DNA of 64,000 bases from Amycolatopsis bartoniae (GCF_014191255.1 NZ_JACHWH010000001.1:496001-560000); one strand, 5' to 3'. Positions 8,719 through 18,026 are shown, numbered from the stretch's first letter. Program-made: numbers and translations. Notes: generated by a model from the sequence alone, not told the origin.

Positions 8719-9261
8719 GTGAACAGTCCGAGGCCCGCCCTGCGGGCCGACGCCCGCCGCAACCGCGCGCGCGTGCTCGCGGCCGCGCAGGAGGCGTTCG
8801 CGGACGAGGGGCCCGGGGTCCCGCTCGACGAGATCGCGCGCCGCGCGGGCGTCGGCGCGGGCACGGTGTACCGGCACTTCCCGTCCAAGGAGTCGCTGTT
8901 CGAGGCCGTTGTGCTGGACAGCATCGAGCGGCTGGCGGGGCAGGCCGAGGCGCTGCTGGACGCGCCGGACCCGGGTGAGGCGTTCTTCGGGTACTTCGAG
9001 ACGGTCGCCGAGCAGGCGCTGTTGAACAAGGCCCTGTGCGAAGCCCTCGAATCCACGGGCGAGGCGATGGCAAGGCCGGAGGTGCCGGAGTTCCACTCGC
9101 GGTTGGGGGAGCTGCTGCGCCGGGCGCAGGAGAGCGGTGCCGTCCGCGCCGACATCGCTGCGGAGGACCTGCCCGCGTTGCTGGCGGGGCACCTCGCCAT
9201 TCGGCGCCAGACTTCGCGGGGCGCGGTGGCCCGTATTCTCGTGGACGGTCTTCGCCCCTAA
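8719..9261 (+). CDS. TetR-family transcriptional regulator
   Basis: 180 residues from GTG. The N-terminal helix-turn-helix is VPLDEIARRAGVGAGTVYRHFPSKE (about residues 34-58), followed by a helical ligand-binding domain with SRLGELLRRAQESGAVRADI. It sits 10 bp after the YdjM-like gene and 11 bp before the membrane protein at 9273, so it is probably part of one transcript and may autoregulate it. Confidence 0.9.
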   Translation: MNSPRPALRADARRNRARVLAAAQEAFADEGPGVPLDEIARRAGVGAGTVYRHFPSKESLFEAVVLDSIERLAGQAEALLDAPDPGEAFFGYFETVAEQALLNKALCEALESTGEAMARPEVPEFHSRLGELLRRAQESGAVRADIAAEDLPALLAGHLAIRRQTSRGAVARILVDGLRP

Positions 9262-9272
9262 ACTCCTCCACC

Positions 9273-10385
9273 ATGACCCGAATTCGGCTCGGCTGGGAAA
9301 CGAGATCCGATCAGATCGCGGTACTGGTGGACTTCCTGATCGTCGGTCTCGGCCTGGTGCTCCTGGGTTCGCTGAGCGGCTGGACCGGCTGGATCACGGT
9401 GCCGATGATCATCGTTGGAGTGGTGTTCCTGCTGGGTATGGGGCTGCGGATGCTCGGCTGGGATTCGCTGCGGTGGCCACGCGATCTGGTGGTGAGCGGC
9501 GACTACGTCGGTTACGAGACCAAGACTTTCGACAGTGCGATGGGTAAGGCGTTCCGGATCTCCTGGGACAAATTGGGCGCTTTGGCCTATCACTCCGATT
9601 CGGACGCCCCTGAACGTTATGGGGCGGCCCTGGTGTTCTTCCCGAAATCGAAGGATTTTCCGGACCACGTGACGAGCCCCGTTCTGGTTCGCCTGCACCG
9701 GAATTCGGCGGTGAAGTTCCGCCTCCCCCGCGCCGCGGGTGTCGCGGAAGCGATCAGCGCGGAGGCTCCGCAGGACTGGCAGCGGATCCCGTCGGGTCAC
9801 TGGGACGCGCTCGTGGCCGCGCCCGGGGTCTCACCGCAGGTGATCCCCGAGCCGGACCCCCGCCCGCCGGTGGTGGTGAACGTCAACCGCCGGGCCGTCG
9901 GGCAAGTTCTCGTCGGCGGCGTGATAGCCGGATGCGTGGGGGCGGCCATGATCGCGGCGGCCTTCACGTCGAAGCAGGTCGAGGTGGGCATGCAGGTCTT
10001 CCTGACCCTGTTCGGCGCGCCGTTCATCCTGCTGGCTGTGGTGTCGGTGCTGGGGTTGCCCATGGTCGGCCGGAAGCGGAACTTCGTGATCGACGCGGAC
10101 AGCTTCACCTGGGACGACCCGAGCGGCGAGGGGTTCACCTACAGCTGGCACGACATCACCTCCGTGGCGGCGCACACCAGCATCAGCAGGAAAGCACCGG
10201 GCAGCTGGGCGGCTCGTCGGCGCATTGACGAGGTACTGGTGCACACCCGGGAACGGAACGAGACCGTGTCCCTGGGGACCCAACCCGCCACCGTCGCCCG
10301 GGTGGCCCAGGCGGTCCAGCAGTTCGCGCCCCAGCTCTGGGCCGGGGCGCGCACGGGTACCGCGGGTCCGTTCCAGCTCAGGTAG
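9273..10385 (+). CDS. Four-helix membrane protein with cytoplasmic PH-like domains, unknown
   Basis: 370 residues from ATG 9273. There are two N-terminal transmembrane helices (about 14-60), a soluble segment, two further helices (VLVGGVIAGCVGAAMIAAAF and FLTLFGAPFILLAVVSVLGL), and a C-terminal beta-rich domain with DSFTWDDPSGEGFTYSWHDI. Each soluble part looks like a small barrel that follows a helix pair, as if a two-helix plus domain unit had been duplicated. No known family is recognised. The gene is convergent with the WXG-like gene at 10398. Confidence 0.7.
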   Translation: MTRIRLGWETRSDQIAVLVDFLIVGLGLVLLGSLSGWTGWITVPMIIVGVVFLLGMGLRMLGWDSLRWPRDLVVSGDYVGYETKTFDSAMGKAFRISWDKLGALAYHSDSDAPERYGAALVFFPKSKDFPDHVTSPVLVRLHRNSAVKFRLPRAAGVAEAISAEAPQDWQRIPSGHWDALVAAPGVSPQVIPEPDPRPPVVVNVNRRAVGQVLVGGVIAGCVGAAMIAAAFTSKQVEVGMQVFLTLFGAPFILLAVVSVLGLPMVGRKRNFVIDADSFTWDDPSGEGFTYSWHDITSVAAHTSISRKAPGSWAARRRIDEVLVHTRERNETVSLGTQPATVARVAQAVQQFAPQLWAGARTGTAGPFQLR

Positions 10386-10397
10386 CCCGGCGAAACC

Positions 10398-11603
10398 TCA
10401 CTCGCCCTCGCCGTCGGACTCCTCTTCGCCGTGCTCCTCCTCGTAGGACTCGGCGGCTTCGTTCGACCGGTCGGCCTGCTCGTTCTCCTGGCGGCGGGCT
10501 TCGGTGCCCACCGCGACGGCGTCGCCGTAGCTCGGCTTGGCGGGATGGCCTTCCTCGGTCCATTTGTCGAGGTCGAGGAAGCTCTTGTCGAGCGGGCTCG
10601 CCTCACCCTCGGTGGCTTCGCGGATCTCCTGCGCGGTCCGCTTCGCCTCGGTGGCTTCCTTCAGGTCCTTGCCGGCCTGCGTGAGACTGTTGGCAGCCGA
10701 TTCGGCCTTGGTGGCTGCGTTGAGGCTCTTGTCAACGATCTTGTCTGCGGTCTTGCCGACCTTGGCCAGTGCGTTGGCCGCACCCTCGATGGCGGCCCTG
10801 GACTTGTTCGCGTTCTTGGCCAGCGCCTCCAGCTTGGCCACGATCTTCGCGATCCGGGTGCTGATCTTCTCGGCGAGGATTCCGCCCTCGACCACGGAAT
10901 CCGCGATGAAGGCCGCGACGGTGCCACCGAACGTGAGCAGTGCCGACGCGGCTGCGGCGAGCCCCTTCACGACCAGATCGCCGATGAACTCGGAGATCAT
11001 GTCGCGGATCAAGCCGCGTTCGGTGCCCACGATCGCCGCTGCCACCTGCATCGCCGTGGACGCACTCTGCGCGTGCCCGGCCGCGCCGCGCAGAGAGTCG
11101 GCATAACCCTGCGCAGTCTTCTGGTAGGCAGCCGGACCACCTTCGCCCTTGTAGGACTGAGCGGTCTTGGCGGCCGACTGTTCGTAGGTGTCGGCCGTCT
11201 CGTTGAGCGACTTGGAGATGTTCTGCCAGGTCTGCGCCTTCGCCGTGACGGCTTCCGGATTGCCCGCGAGCTTGTCCAGCCCCTCCTTGAGGAAGCTGAT
11301 GTGTTCGATGAGCCAGCCGATTCCCGCGCTCGCTAACGCATCCATCGGGTTCATGGCCGCGCCGAGCAGATCCAGCCCGTCGGTTGCCACGTCCATCGCG
11401 GCGTTGGCCCAGTCGCCGTCGGAGAAGTCCTTGACCGTCGTTGCGACGTCGTTGAACAGGCCCGATCCGGCGGTCTGCGCGGGTGCGTTGTCGATGGCGC
11501 TCGCGCCGTCCTTGCCGAAGCCCGTCGTGAAGCCGGAGGGTGACTCGGAGGTCGCGACCAGCGGGTTCTCGCCGCTCTCGGTGGTCGTCTCGGTGGAGGT
11601 CAT
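10398..11603 (-). CDS. WXG/LXG-like helical protein, probable type VII secretion substrate
   Basis: 401 residues, almost wholly alpha-helical. After a Ser/Thr-rich start comes WXG-type helical-hairpin sequence (about 95-190, with AKAQTWQNISKSLNETADTY and YKGEGGPAAYQKTAQGYADS). A hydrophobic central stretch (about 205-245) follows, then long coiled-coil and a very acidic tail. This resembles the PPE/LXG N-domains of type VII cargo, but no toxin domain is recognised at the C-terminus. It is the last gene of the YbaB / EspC-like / WXG-like trio and overlaps the gene before it by 4 nt. Confidence 0.65.
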   Translation of the reverse strand: MTSTETTTESGENPLVATSESPSGFTTGFGKDGASAIDNAPAQTAGSGLFNDVATTVKDFSDGDWANAAMDVATDGLDLLGAAMNPMDALASAGIGWLIEHISFLKEGLDKLAGNPEAVTAKAQTWQNISKSLNETADTYEQSAAKTAQSYKGEGGPAAYQKTAQGYADSLRGAAGHAQSASTAMQVAAAIVGTERGLIRDMISEFIGDLVVKGLAAAASALLTFGGTVAAFIADSVVEGGILAEKISTRIAKIVAKLEALAKNANKSRAAIEGAANALAKVGKTADKIVDKSLNAATKAESAANSLTQAGKDLKEATEAKRTAQEIREATEGEASPLDKSFLDLDKWTEEGHPAKPSYGDAVAVGTEARRQENEQADRSNEAAESYEEEHGEEESDGEGE

Positions 11604-11926
11604 GCCTGGAGGTCCTTACCGATCGCGGTGAGCTTCGCCTTCGAGTTCTCTTCGTGGGTGGACAGGGCCTCGTGCGTGGTCTTGACCTTGTCGGCCACGT
11701 CGTGGCCCGCGTCGCCGAGGGCCTTGACGAAGCTGGTCGCGCTGGAGATCCAGTACTCCACCCCCAGCGCCACCACCTGCCCGACGATGCCGAACGCGTT
11801 CATGTCGCCGAGGCCCTGCGCCGCGCCGGTGGCGTCGATCGCCTGGTGCACCTTTTCCGCGACCTCGCGCACCTCCGGCTCGTGCGCCGCGAGCGCGTTC
11901 AGGTCCGCTTCGTATCCGCCTGCCAT
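11600..11926 (-). CDS. EspC-like ESX-associated small protein
   Basis: 108 residues from ATG 11926, which overlaps the YbaB stop (TGATG) and has AAAGGGG upstream. A GTG one codon earlier is possible. GGYEADLNALAAHEPEVREV and the following helices fit the family of ESX-1 secretion-associated (EspC/DUF2580-type) proteins, short helical hairpins cosecreted with or chaperoning WXG100 partners. There is no EccC or other core secretion gene adjacent. Confidence 0.7.
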   Translation of the reverse strand: MAGGYEADLNALAAHEPEVREVAEKVHQAIDATGAAQGLGDMNAFGIVGQVVALGVEYWISSATSFVKALGDAGHDVADKVKTTHEALSTHEENSKAKLTAIGKDLQA

Positions 11927-12417
11927 CACCAGCCCCTTTGCATGAACGAACCGAAGTCGTCGCCGTCGTCGTCCGGCCGGGGGCGCTGCGGTCGCGGCGG
12001 CTTCGGCGGCGCGGGCGGAGGCGGGGGCGCCGCCTGTTCCTCATTGAGGACGAGCCGGCGGTCCGGCTGCGGCGGTTGTTCCTCCGGCACTTCGGGCGCG
12101 GGGAACTGCTCTTCCAGGAAATGCATCGCGTCGCTGTCGGTGCCGATCACCGGCGCCATGATCGCGGTTATCTGCCGCGCCGCCTGCGCCTGTGCGCGTT
12201 GCGCGGTGGCGACGACGGTGGCCGCCAGCTGCTCCAGCGGCAGTTCGCGTGCTTTCGCCCCGAAGGCGAGTTTCTGCAGCGCACCACTGGCGTTGACGGT
12301 CACGGTCGCCGCGCCGTCCGAACTGGACAAAGTGGCCGACAATTCCTGCAGCCGAGCCTTGGCCACTTCGGCTTTGTGCTTGATGTCCGCTATACCGGCG
12401 TCCCCGGGCGAATTCAT
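11926..12417 (-). CDS. YbaB/EbfC-like protein with proline-rich tail
   Basis: 163 residues from ATG 12417; an in-frame GTG at 12423 is the alternative start. The N-terminal ~95 residues have the YbaB-type beta-strands SDGAATVTVNASGALQKLAF flanked by helices. The C-terminal ~55 residues are Pro/Asp-rich (PPPPPAPPKPPRPQRPRP). YbaB proteins bind DNA or nucleoid, but in actinomycetes this domain is often placed before WXG/EspC genes in type VII-like loci, as here. Overlap with the next gene indicates one operon. Confidence 0.72.
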   Translation of the reverse strand: MNSPGDAGIADIKHKAEVAKARLQELSATLSSSDGAATVTVNASGALQKLAFGAKARELPLEQLAATVVATAQRAQAQAARQITAIMAPVIGTDSDAMHFLEEQFPAPEVPEEQPPQPDRRLVLNEEQAAPPPPPAPPKPPRPQRPRPDDDGDDFGSFMQRGW

Positions 12418-12485
12418 GCTCACTCTGATGGAGCTAAGCCGATCCCGGTTCCGCGAACAAGCGGAAACGTGGAATGTCTGTTTTG

Positions 12486-13943
12486 CTATTCTTTCAGCCC
12501 CAGTGCCAGGTATTTCACGTCCAGGTACTCCTCGATGCCCTCGTCGCCGCCCTCGCGGCCGAACCCGGACTGCTTCACCCCGCCGAAGGGTGCCGCCGCG
12601 TTCGACACCATGCCGGTGTTGATGCCGACCATCCCGGTCGACACCCGCTCGCCGACGCGGATGGCGCGGTCGAGGTCCCGGGTGAACAAGTACGCCACCA
12701 GGCCGAACTCCGTGTCGTCGGCGAGGCGCAGCGCCTCGTCCTCGGTATCGAACGTGGTCACGGGCGCGACCGGGCCGAACACCTCCTCGTGCAGGATCCG
12801 CGCGTCCGGCGGGACGTCGGTGAGCACGGTCGGCGCGTAGAAGAAGCCCTCGCCGTCCACCGGCTTTCCGCCGGTCGTGGCCCGCGCGCCGCGGGAAAGT
12901 GCGTCGTCGACCAGCTCCACCACCTTGTCGCGCTGGTCCGCGCTGATGAGCGGGCCGACCTTGACGCCGTCCTCCGTGCCGTGCCCGACCTTCAGCGCCG
13001 ACATCTCGTCGGTCAACCGCCGCACGAACTCCTCGGCGATGGAGGAGTGCACGTGGAACCGGTTGGCGGCCACACACGACTCGCCGTTGTTGCGCATCTT
13101 CGCGGTGATGGCACCGGAGACGGCGTCGTCGAGCGAGGCGTCCTCGAACACCAGGAACGGCGCGTTGCCGCCCAGTTCCATCGACATCCGCTGCAGGTTC
13201 GGCGCACACTGCTCGACCAGCTTGCGGCCGACCTCGGTGGAGCCGGTGAACGACATCTTGCGGATGCGCGGGTCCTCCAGCGCCGGGCTGACGACCCGGC
13301 TGGCGGAGGTCGTCGGCAGCACGCTCAGCACGCCGTCGGGCAGCCCGGCCTCCTGTAGCAGGGCCGCGAGGTTGAGCATGGACAGCGGGGTGAGCTGCGC
13401 GGGCTTGACGATCATCGTGCAGCCGGCGGCGATGGCCGGGCCGAGCTTGCGGGTGCCCATGGCGAGTGGGAAGTTCCACGGCGTGATCAGCACGCACGGG
13501 CCGACGGGCCGTTTCGTGACGATCATGCGCCCGGTGCCGGCGGGGTTGCGGCCGTAGCGGCCTTCGACGCGCACGGCTTCCTCGGAGAACCAGCGGAAGA
13601 ACTCGGCCGCGTACGTGACTTCGGCCTTGGACTCCTCGACGCTCTTGCCCATTTCGAGGGTCATGAGGCGGGCGATGTCGTCGGCGCGGTCGGTCATGAG
13701 CTGCCATGCGCGGCGCAGGATCTCGCCGCGTTCGCGCGGCGGGGTCGCGCCCCACTCCTCCTGCGCGGCAACGGCCGCCTCGATGGCCTCGCGGGCGTCG
13801 GCGTCCTGAGCGTCGGCGACCTCGCAGAGCTGCTGCTCGTTGCCGGGGTCCTGCACGGCGAACCGGCTGCCGTCCGCGGCGTCCCGCCAGCGGCCGGCCA
13901 GGAAGATCTGCTTGGGTACGCGGTCGATCAGCTCGCTGCTCAT
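12486..13943 (-). CDS. gabD: NAD(P)-dependent succinate-semialdehyde dehydrogenase
   Basis: 485 residues, full-length aldehyde dehydrogenase. The catalytic Glu is in MSMELGGNAPF and the catalytic Cys in NNGESCVAANRF; GSTEVGRKL is the Rossmann loop. The N-terminus KQIFLAGRWRDAADG and sequence RMIVTKRPVGPCVLITPWNFP are typical of GabD, which oxidises succinate semialdehyde to succinate in the GABA shunt. Glutarate-semialdehyde or other short semialdehydes are possible substrates. No transaminase gene is adjacent. Confidence 0.88.
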   Translation of the reverse strand: MSSELIDRVPKQIFLAGRWRDAADGSRFAVQDPGNEQQLCEVADAQDADAREAIEAAVAAQEEWGATPPRERGEILRRAWQLMTDRADDIARLMTLEMGKSVEESKAEVTYAAEFFRWFSEEAVRVEGRYGRNPAGTGRMIVTKRPVGPCVLITPWNFPLAMGTRKLGPAIAAGCTMIVKPAQLTPLSMLNLAALLQEAGLPDGVLSVLPTTSASRVVSPALEDPRIRKMSFTGSTEVGRKLVEQCAPNLQRMSMELGGNAPFLVFEDASLDDAVSGAITAKMRNNGESCVAANRFHVHSSIAEEFVRRLTDEMSALKVGHGTEDGVKVGPLISADQRDKVVELVDDALSRGARATTGGKPVDGEGFFYAPTVLTDVPPDARILHEEVFGPVAPVTTFDTEDEALRLADDTEFGLVAYLFTRDLDRAIRVGERVSTGMVGINTGMVSNAAAPFGGVKQSGFGREGGDEGIEEYLDVKYLALGLKE

Positions 13944-13992
13944 GCGGGCGGACTACCCGCGCCCTGGTCGGCGTAAGCGTGCCGTACGCGAA

Positions 13993-14021
13993 GAGCCCGG
14001 ACCCCCGACCGGCCCGGGCTC
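13993..14021 (-). terminator. Hairpin terminator after the ABC permease gene
   Basis: GAGCCCGG (13993-14000) pairs with CCGGGCTC (14014-14021) around a 13-nt C-rich loop, 19 bp beyond the stop of the minus-strand permease gene. It lies between that stop and the start of gabD. Confidence 0.55.
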
Positions 14022-14040
14022 CACTGCGAGGCGCAATCGA

Positions 14041-15636
14041 TTACCCGATGTCCCGCCGCCTGAAACCCGCCAACCCCGCAACGAGCGCGATGAGGGCGAT
14101 TCCGCTCAACCACACCAACGGCGTCACCGTCAGCGTCGCGGTCGGGAGTTTCGGCACGTGCGTGAACGGCGAGACGTCCAGCACCGCCTGCGGCAGCCGT
14201 AACGCCGGCCCGTACAGCGCGATCGCCAGCGAAAGCGACGCGACCGACCAGCCCGCCGTCGCGGCCTTGGGCACGATTCCGAACAACAGCACCGAAATCC
14301 CGGCGACCACCCAGACCGCGGGCAGCTGGGCGACCGTCGCGCCGAGCACGCGCGGCACCTGACCGCCGACGTCTCCCACGCGCAACCCGTGCAGCAGCCC
14401 GGCGGCCACGCCGGCGACGACAAGCAGCAGCGCGCTGCCCAGCAGCGAGAACACCAGGTGGCTCGCCGCCCACCGCAGTCGCCGGACGGGCGTGGCCAGC
14501 AGCGGTTCGAGCCGGAAACCCGTTTCCTCGCTTCGCATCCGCAGGTTCGCCTGCACCGCGAAGACCGCCGCGACCATCCCGAAGATGCCCGCGATCGCAC
14601 CGAGGTAGGAGTCGACGAGCGCGGACGTGCCGCCCATCCGCTCGAACACCTGCCGTATCTGCGGGCTGTCCCCGACGAGACCGCCGATCCCGCTCGCGAG
14701 CGAACCGAGCACCGCGCCCATGACCGCGAATCCGACGAGCCAGCCCGTCAGCGTTCCGCGGTGCAGCCGCCACGCGAGCGCCAACGGTGACCGCAGACCG
14801 GGCGCGGCGGTGGCCGGGCCGGGCCGCGACGGGAAGATGCTCAACCCGACATCGCGCCGCGGCAGCAGCCCGTACGCCAGCCCGCACAGCACGACAGTCG
14901 CGGCGAGCGGCAGCAGCACGACTGCCCAGCGCTCCCCGGCGAACGCCCGCAACTGCGGAGCCCAGCCGAGCGGCGACAGCCACGACAGCCAGCTGACGTC
15001 CTTCGCGGAGTCGCCGACGCCGCGCACCAGGAACGCGAGCCCGAGCACCGCCGAGGCCAGCCCGTTCGCGGTGCGCGAGTACTCGACGAGCTGCGCGGTC
15101 ACCGCCGCCACCGCGCTGAACACCCAGCCCGTCGAGGCGATGCCGAGTCCAAACGCGACAGACCCGGCCGCCGGCATTCCTGTCGCGACAAGCGTTATCA
15201 CGGCGACCAATCCGGTGGTCAGTGCGGCCGCTCCGGCCACGAGCAGCGCCGCGGTGAGCGCGGCGAACCGCCCCAGTACGGCGGACGACAGCAGTTCCTG
15301 CCGCCCGGTGTCCTCCTCCTGGCGGGTGTGCCGGGTGACCGTGAAGACGCAGGCCAGGGCGGTGAACAGGGAGAGGAACGCGAGGATCCGCCACGCGGTG
15401 AAGCCGCCCGCCGTGGACAGGTCGAACGCGGGCCCGTAGAGCAGCGTGACCGAGGGGTTGGCCGCGGCGCCCGTCGTGAGGGAGCTGCGGCTGGCGGCGT
15501 CGGGGTAGAACTGCTCGTACGTCGCGGCGATCGCGGCCGGGAGCACCCCGAGGACCAGCACCCAGACCGGCACGACGACCCGGTCGCGCCGCAGGGCGAG
15601 GCGCACCAGCTGACCGGTGCCGGCGAGTGGGTTCAT
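14041..15636 (-). CDS. ABC-2 type exporter permease
   Basis: 531 residues from ATG 15636, with about 12 transmembrane helices in two repeats of six (roughly 20-245 and 300-525). It resembles the actinomycete 'exporter of polyketide antibiotics' permeases, in which two half-permeases are fused. Its start overlaps the ATPase stop by 4 nt (ATGA), so the two subunits are translationally coupled and form one exporter. The substrate is unknown; a drug or lipid is typical. Confidence 0.88.
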   Translation of the reverse strand: MNPLAGTGQLVRLALRRDRVVVPVWVLVLGVLPAAIAATYEQFYPDAASRSSLTTGAAANPSVTLLYGPAFDLSTAGGFTAWRILAFLSLFTALACVFTVTRHTRQEEDTGRQELLSSAVLGRFAALTAALLVAGAAALTTGLVAVITLVATGMPAAGSVAFGLGIASTGWVFSAVAAVTAQLVEYSRTANGLASAVLGLAFLVRGVGDSAKDVSWLSWLSPLGWAPQLRAFAGERWAVVLLPLAATVVLCGLAYGLLPRRDVGLSIFPSRPGPATAAPGLRSPLALAWRLHRGTLTGWLVGFAVMGAVLGSLASGIGGLVGDSPQIRQVFERMGGTSALVDSYLGAIAGIFGMVAAVFAVQANLRMRSEETGFRLEPLLATPVRRLRWAASHLVFSLLGSALLLVVAGVAAGLLHGLRVGDVGGQVPRVLGATVAQLPAVWVVAGISVLLFGIVPKAATAGWSVASLSLAIALYGPALRLPQAVLDVSPFTHVPKLPTATLTVTPLVWLSGIALIALVAGLAGFRRRDIG

Positions 15637-16529
15637 TTCGCCGCCGCCTCGGTCTGGTAGTGCCGCAGGAACAGCTCCTCGAGCGTCGGCGGCTGGCTGG
15701 TGAGGCTGCGCACGCCCACGTCGGTCAGCCGGCGCAGCACCTTGTCCAGCGAGGGCGTCTCGACGTCGAACCGCACCCGGCTGCCCTCGATCCGCAGGTC
15801 GTGCACGTCGGGCAGTGAGGACAGGCCGTCGGGGTGGCCGGCGAGCTCCGCGGTGATCGAGGTCCGGGTGAGGTGGCGCAGGTCGCCCAGCGTGCCCGAC
15901 TCGACCGTGCGGCCGTCGCGGATGATGCTGACGCGGTCGCACAGGGCCTCGACCTCGGCGAGGATGTGGCTCGACAGCAGCACCGTGCGGCCCTGCTCGC
16001 GTTCCTCCTGGATGACCTCCTGGAAGGTGGCCTCCATGAGCGGGTCGAGGCCGGAGGTCGGTTCGTCGAGCACGAGCAGGTCCACGCGGGACGCGAGGGC
16101 GGCGACGATGGCGACCTTCTGCCGGTTGCCCTTCGAATAGGTGCGGCCCTTCTTCTTCGGGTCGAGGTCGAAGCGCTCGACCAGGTCCGCGCGGCGGCGT
16201 TCGTCGAGCCCGCCGCGCAGGCGGCCGAGCAGGTCGATCACCTCGCCGCCGGACAGGTTGGGCCAGAGGTTGACGTCCCCGGGCACGTAGGCGAGGCGGC
16301 GGTGGAGTGTCGCCGCGTCGCGCCAGGGGTCGCCGCCGAGCAGGCGGACGTGCCCGGCGTCGGCCCGCAGGAGGCCGAGCAGGATGCGGACGGTGGTCGA
16401 CTTGCCCGAGCCGTTCGGGCCCAGGAAGCCGTGCACCTCACCGGTGGCGACCTCCAGGTCGAGGCCGTCGAGGGCCCGCGTCGCGCCGAACGACTTCCGC
16501 AGGCCCGAGATGGAGATGGCGTTGTCCAT
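15633..16529 (-). CDS. ABC exporter ATP-binding protein
   Basis: 298 residues. Walker [10 protein letters not shown] (about 38-46), the signature region around [14 protein letters not shown] and [15 protein letters not shown], Walker [14 protein letters not shown], and H-loop SSHILAE are all present. A C-terminal ~80-residue extension is of the type found in drug-export ATPases. It pairs with the overlapping permease and is divergently transcribed from a MarR/GbsR gene, which probably controls it. Confidence 0.93.
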   Translation of the reverse strand: MDNAISISGLRKSFGATRALDGLDLEVATGEVHGFLGPNGSGKSTTVRILLGLLRADAGHVRLLGGDPWRDAATLHRRLAYVPGDVNLWPNLSGGEVIDLLGRLRGGLDERRRADLVERFDLDPKKKGRTYSKGNRQKVAIVAALASRVDLLVLDEPTSGLDPLMEATFQEVIQEEREQGRTVLLSSHILAEVEALCDRVSIIRDGRTVESGTLGDLRHLTRTSITAELAGHPDGLSSLPDVHDLRIEGSRVRFDVETPSLDKVLRRLTDVGVRSLTSQPPTLEELFLRHYQTEAAAK

Positions 16530-16549
16530 GGCGGCGAAGCTACGCTGAA

Positions 16550-16565
16550 TTCACAAACTTGTGAA
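16550..16565. promoter_or_regulatory. Palindromic operator between exporter and MarR/GbsR gene
   Basis: TTCACAA-AC-TTGTGAA is a perfect 7-bp inverted repeat in the 74-bp divergent spacer, 21 bp before the ATPase start and 39 bp before the regulator start. Its position and size fit a MarR/GbsR dimer site that represses both directions. Confidence 0.6.
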
Positions 16566-16603
16566 GTTAGGAAAACGTCAAGATCAAGTGAAAACTGGAG
16601 GGG

Positions 16604-17104
16604 ATGAGAGAGGATGATCCGATGCCGACCGACCCCGCCGTGTCGCTGGACGACGCCGTGGTCCGGTTCGTCGAGAACTTCGCGCTCGCGCTGACGGAGG
16701 CCGGTATGCCGCGCATGCCGTCGCGGGTGTTCGCGGCGGTGCTTGCCAGTCCGGAGGGCAGCCTGACCTCGCAAGATCTGACGGAGATCCTGCGGATCAG
16801 CCCGGCGGCCGTGTCGGGGGCGGTGCGGTACCTGGGGCAGGTGGGCCTGGTGCGGCGGGAGCGCCGCCCGGGCGAGCGGCGCGACCGGTTCATGGTGCGC
16901 AGCGAGTACTGGTACGAGGTGATCACCAAGCAGGACAACCGGTACCAGGCGATGCTGGGCGACCTCGCCGAGGGCGTCGAGGCGTTGGGGGCGGACACCC
17001 CGGCGGGCCGGCGGGTGCGCGACACGCACGACTTCTTCGCCTTTTTGGCCGAGGAGATGCCGAGGATCGTGGAGCGGTGGCGAGCGGTTCGAGAGGCGGA
17101 GTGA
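16604..17104 (+). CDS. GbsR/MarR-family transcriptional regulator
   Basis: 166 residues from ATG 16604. GGAGGGG lies almost against this start, and ATG 16622 with GAGAGG 10 nt upstream is an alternative. The winged helix is SLTSQDLTEILRISPAAVSG (about 60-79) followed by the wing RRERRPGERRDRF. C-terminal helices (AFLAEEMPRIVERWR) form the dimer interface. Its divergent placement beside the ABC exporter and the palindrome at 16550 suggest that it represses the exporter. Confidence 0.85.
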   Translation: MREDDPMPTDPAVSLDDAVVRFVENFALALTEAGMPRMPSRVFAAVLASPEGSLTSQDLTEILRISPAAVSGAVRYLGQVGLVRRERRPGERRDRFMVRSEYWYEVITKQDNRYQAMLGDLAEGVEALGADTPAGRRVRDTHDFFAFLAEEMPRIVERWRAVREAE

Positions 17105-17199
17105 TCGGTGGTGGTTCGCCGCGGTCATGCAGGCTGCGGAAGCTCCTCCACATGACGAGCGGCCGTGGCTTTCCCCGTGACGGTGTCGCCTGGGTGGGA

Positions 17200-17333
17200 G
17201 GCGCTTGACCTGGGCGGTGCGACTGCGCCAGCCGGGCGTGTGGCGCTCGCTGGGCGGGACCGATGGGTCGTCGCAGCTCGTCGCACCGCTGCTCGGCCCC
17301 TGACGAGCACCGCACGCCAACCGGTCAAGCGCC
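17200..17333. repeat. Inverted repeat pair, 11 bp, possible MITE remnant
   Basis: GGCGCTTGACC (17200-17210) recurs in perfect inverse as GGTCAAGCGCC (17323-17333), bounding 134 bp in the 263-bp non-coding gap between the MarR/GbsR gene and the convergent TetR gene. No gene or clear target duplication is seen. It could be a tiny non-autonomous element or simply a long-range stem. Confidence 0.3.
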
Positions 17334-17367
17334 GCCGATCTAGCCGCTCCTGCGCGTCCGACCAGCT

Positions 17368-17949
17368 TCACCCCCCGTTGCGCAGGAGGGGCTTGACCAG
17401 GCTCCGGGCGAGTGCGTCGAGGCGGCCGGGGAGCGGGAGTTCGCCTTCGTAGTGGTTCAGGAACGCCTGCTGGAAGCACGCGCCGAGCAGGAGGGCGGTC
17501 ATCGCGACGGGGTCGGAGAACGGGGGCAGCCTGCCGAGCTTCTGCTCGCCCCGCAGGTACCGGACGAGCTCGGTGTGCGGCGTGCGTGGTCCGGCGCCGC
17601 GCTCGTGCACGGTTTTCCGGTGTGCGGCCAGCAGTTCGCGCGTCGAGAACACGGACGCGGCGATCGGGAAGCTCTCGGTGTAGAAGTCGAGCGCCGCCCG
17701 TGCGACGCGGGTCAGGTTCGCGTGCACCGTGCCCTTGCCCGGTTCCAGTTCGGCGAGCACCGTGCCGAGTCCGGGCAGCTGTTCGTTCAGCACCCCGAGG
17801 AAGATCTCCGCCTTGTCGGCGAAGTGCTTGTACAGCGCGGCTTCCGAGTACCCCGCCGCCCGGGCGATCTCCTTGGTCGTCGCCCGCGCGTACCCCCGCT
17901 CCCGCATGATGCGGCTCGCCGCCGCGAGGATCTCGTCCCGCGTGCCCAA
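17368..17949 (-). CDS. TetR-family repressor, likely controlling the divergent SDR gene
   Basis: 193 residues. The N-terminal helix-turn-helix is ATTKEIARAAGYSEAALYKHF (about 23-43) and the rest is a helical ligand domain. It is divergent from the SDR gene at 18040, and the 90-bp spacer contains two near-identical TetR-type palindromes, so autoregulation plus repression of the SDR is likely. The inducer is unknown. Confidence 0.9.
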   Translation of the reverse strand: MGTRDEILAAASRIMRERGYARATTKEIARAAGYSEAALYKHFADKAEIFLGVLNEQLPGLGTVLAELEPGKGTVHANLTRVARAALDFYTESFPIAASVFSTRELLAAHRKTVHERGAGPRTPHTELVRYLRGEQKLGRLPPFSDPVAMTALLLGACFQQAFLNHYEGELPLPGRLDALARSLVKPLLRNGG

Positions 17950-17980
17950 GTCTCAGCCCCTTCTCGGTACCTGCTTGACG

Positions 17981-18026
17981 GGTTAGTGAGTGCTCACCAA
18001 CTATAGCTGGTGAGCACTCACTAACC
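17981..18026. promoter_or_regulatory. Twin TetR operator in a 46-bp near-perfect palindrome
   Basis: GGTTAGTGAGTGCTCACCA (17981-17999) is repeated in exact inverse at 18008-18026 with an 8-bp spacer. Each arm itself contains the classical TetR-type palindrome GTGAGTGCTCAC. Two dimers could therefore bind side by side, overlapping both divergent promoters. GAGGAGGTCAGGC, the SDR ribosome site, follows directly. Confidence 0.8.
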
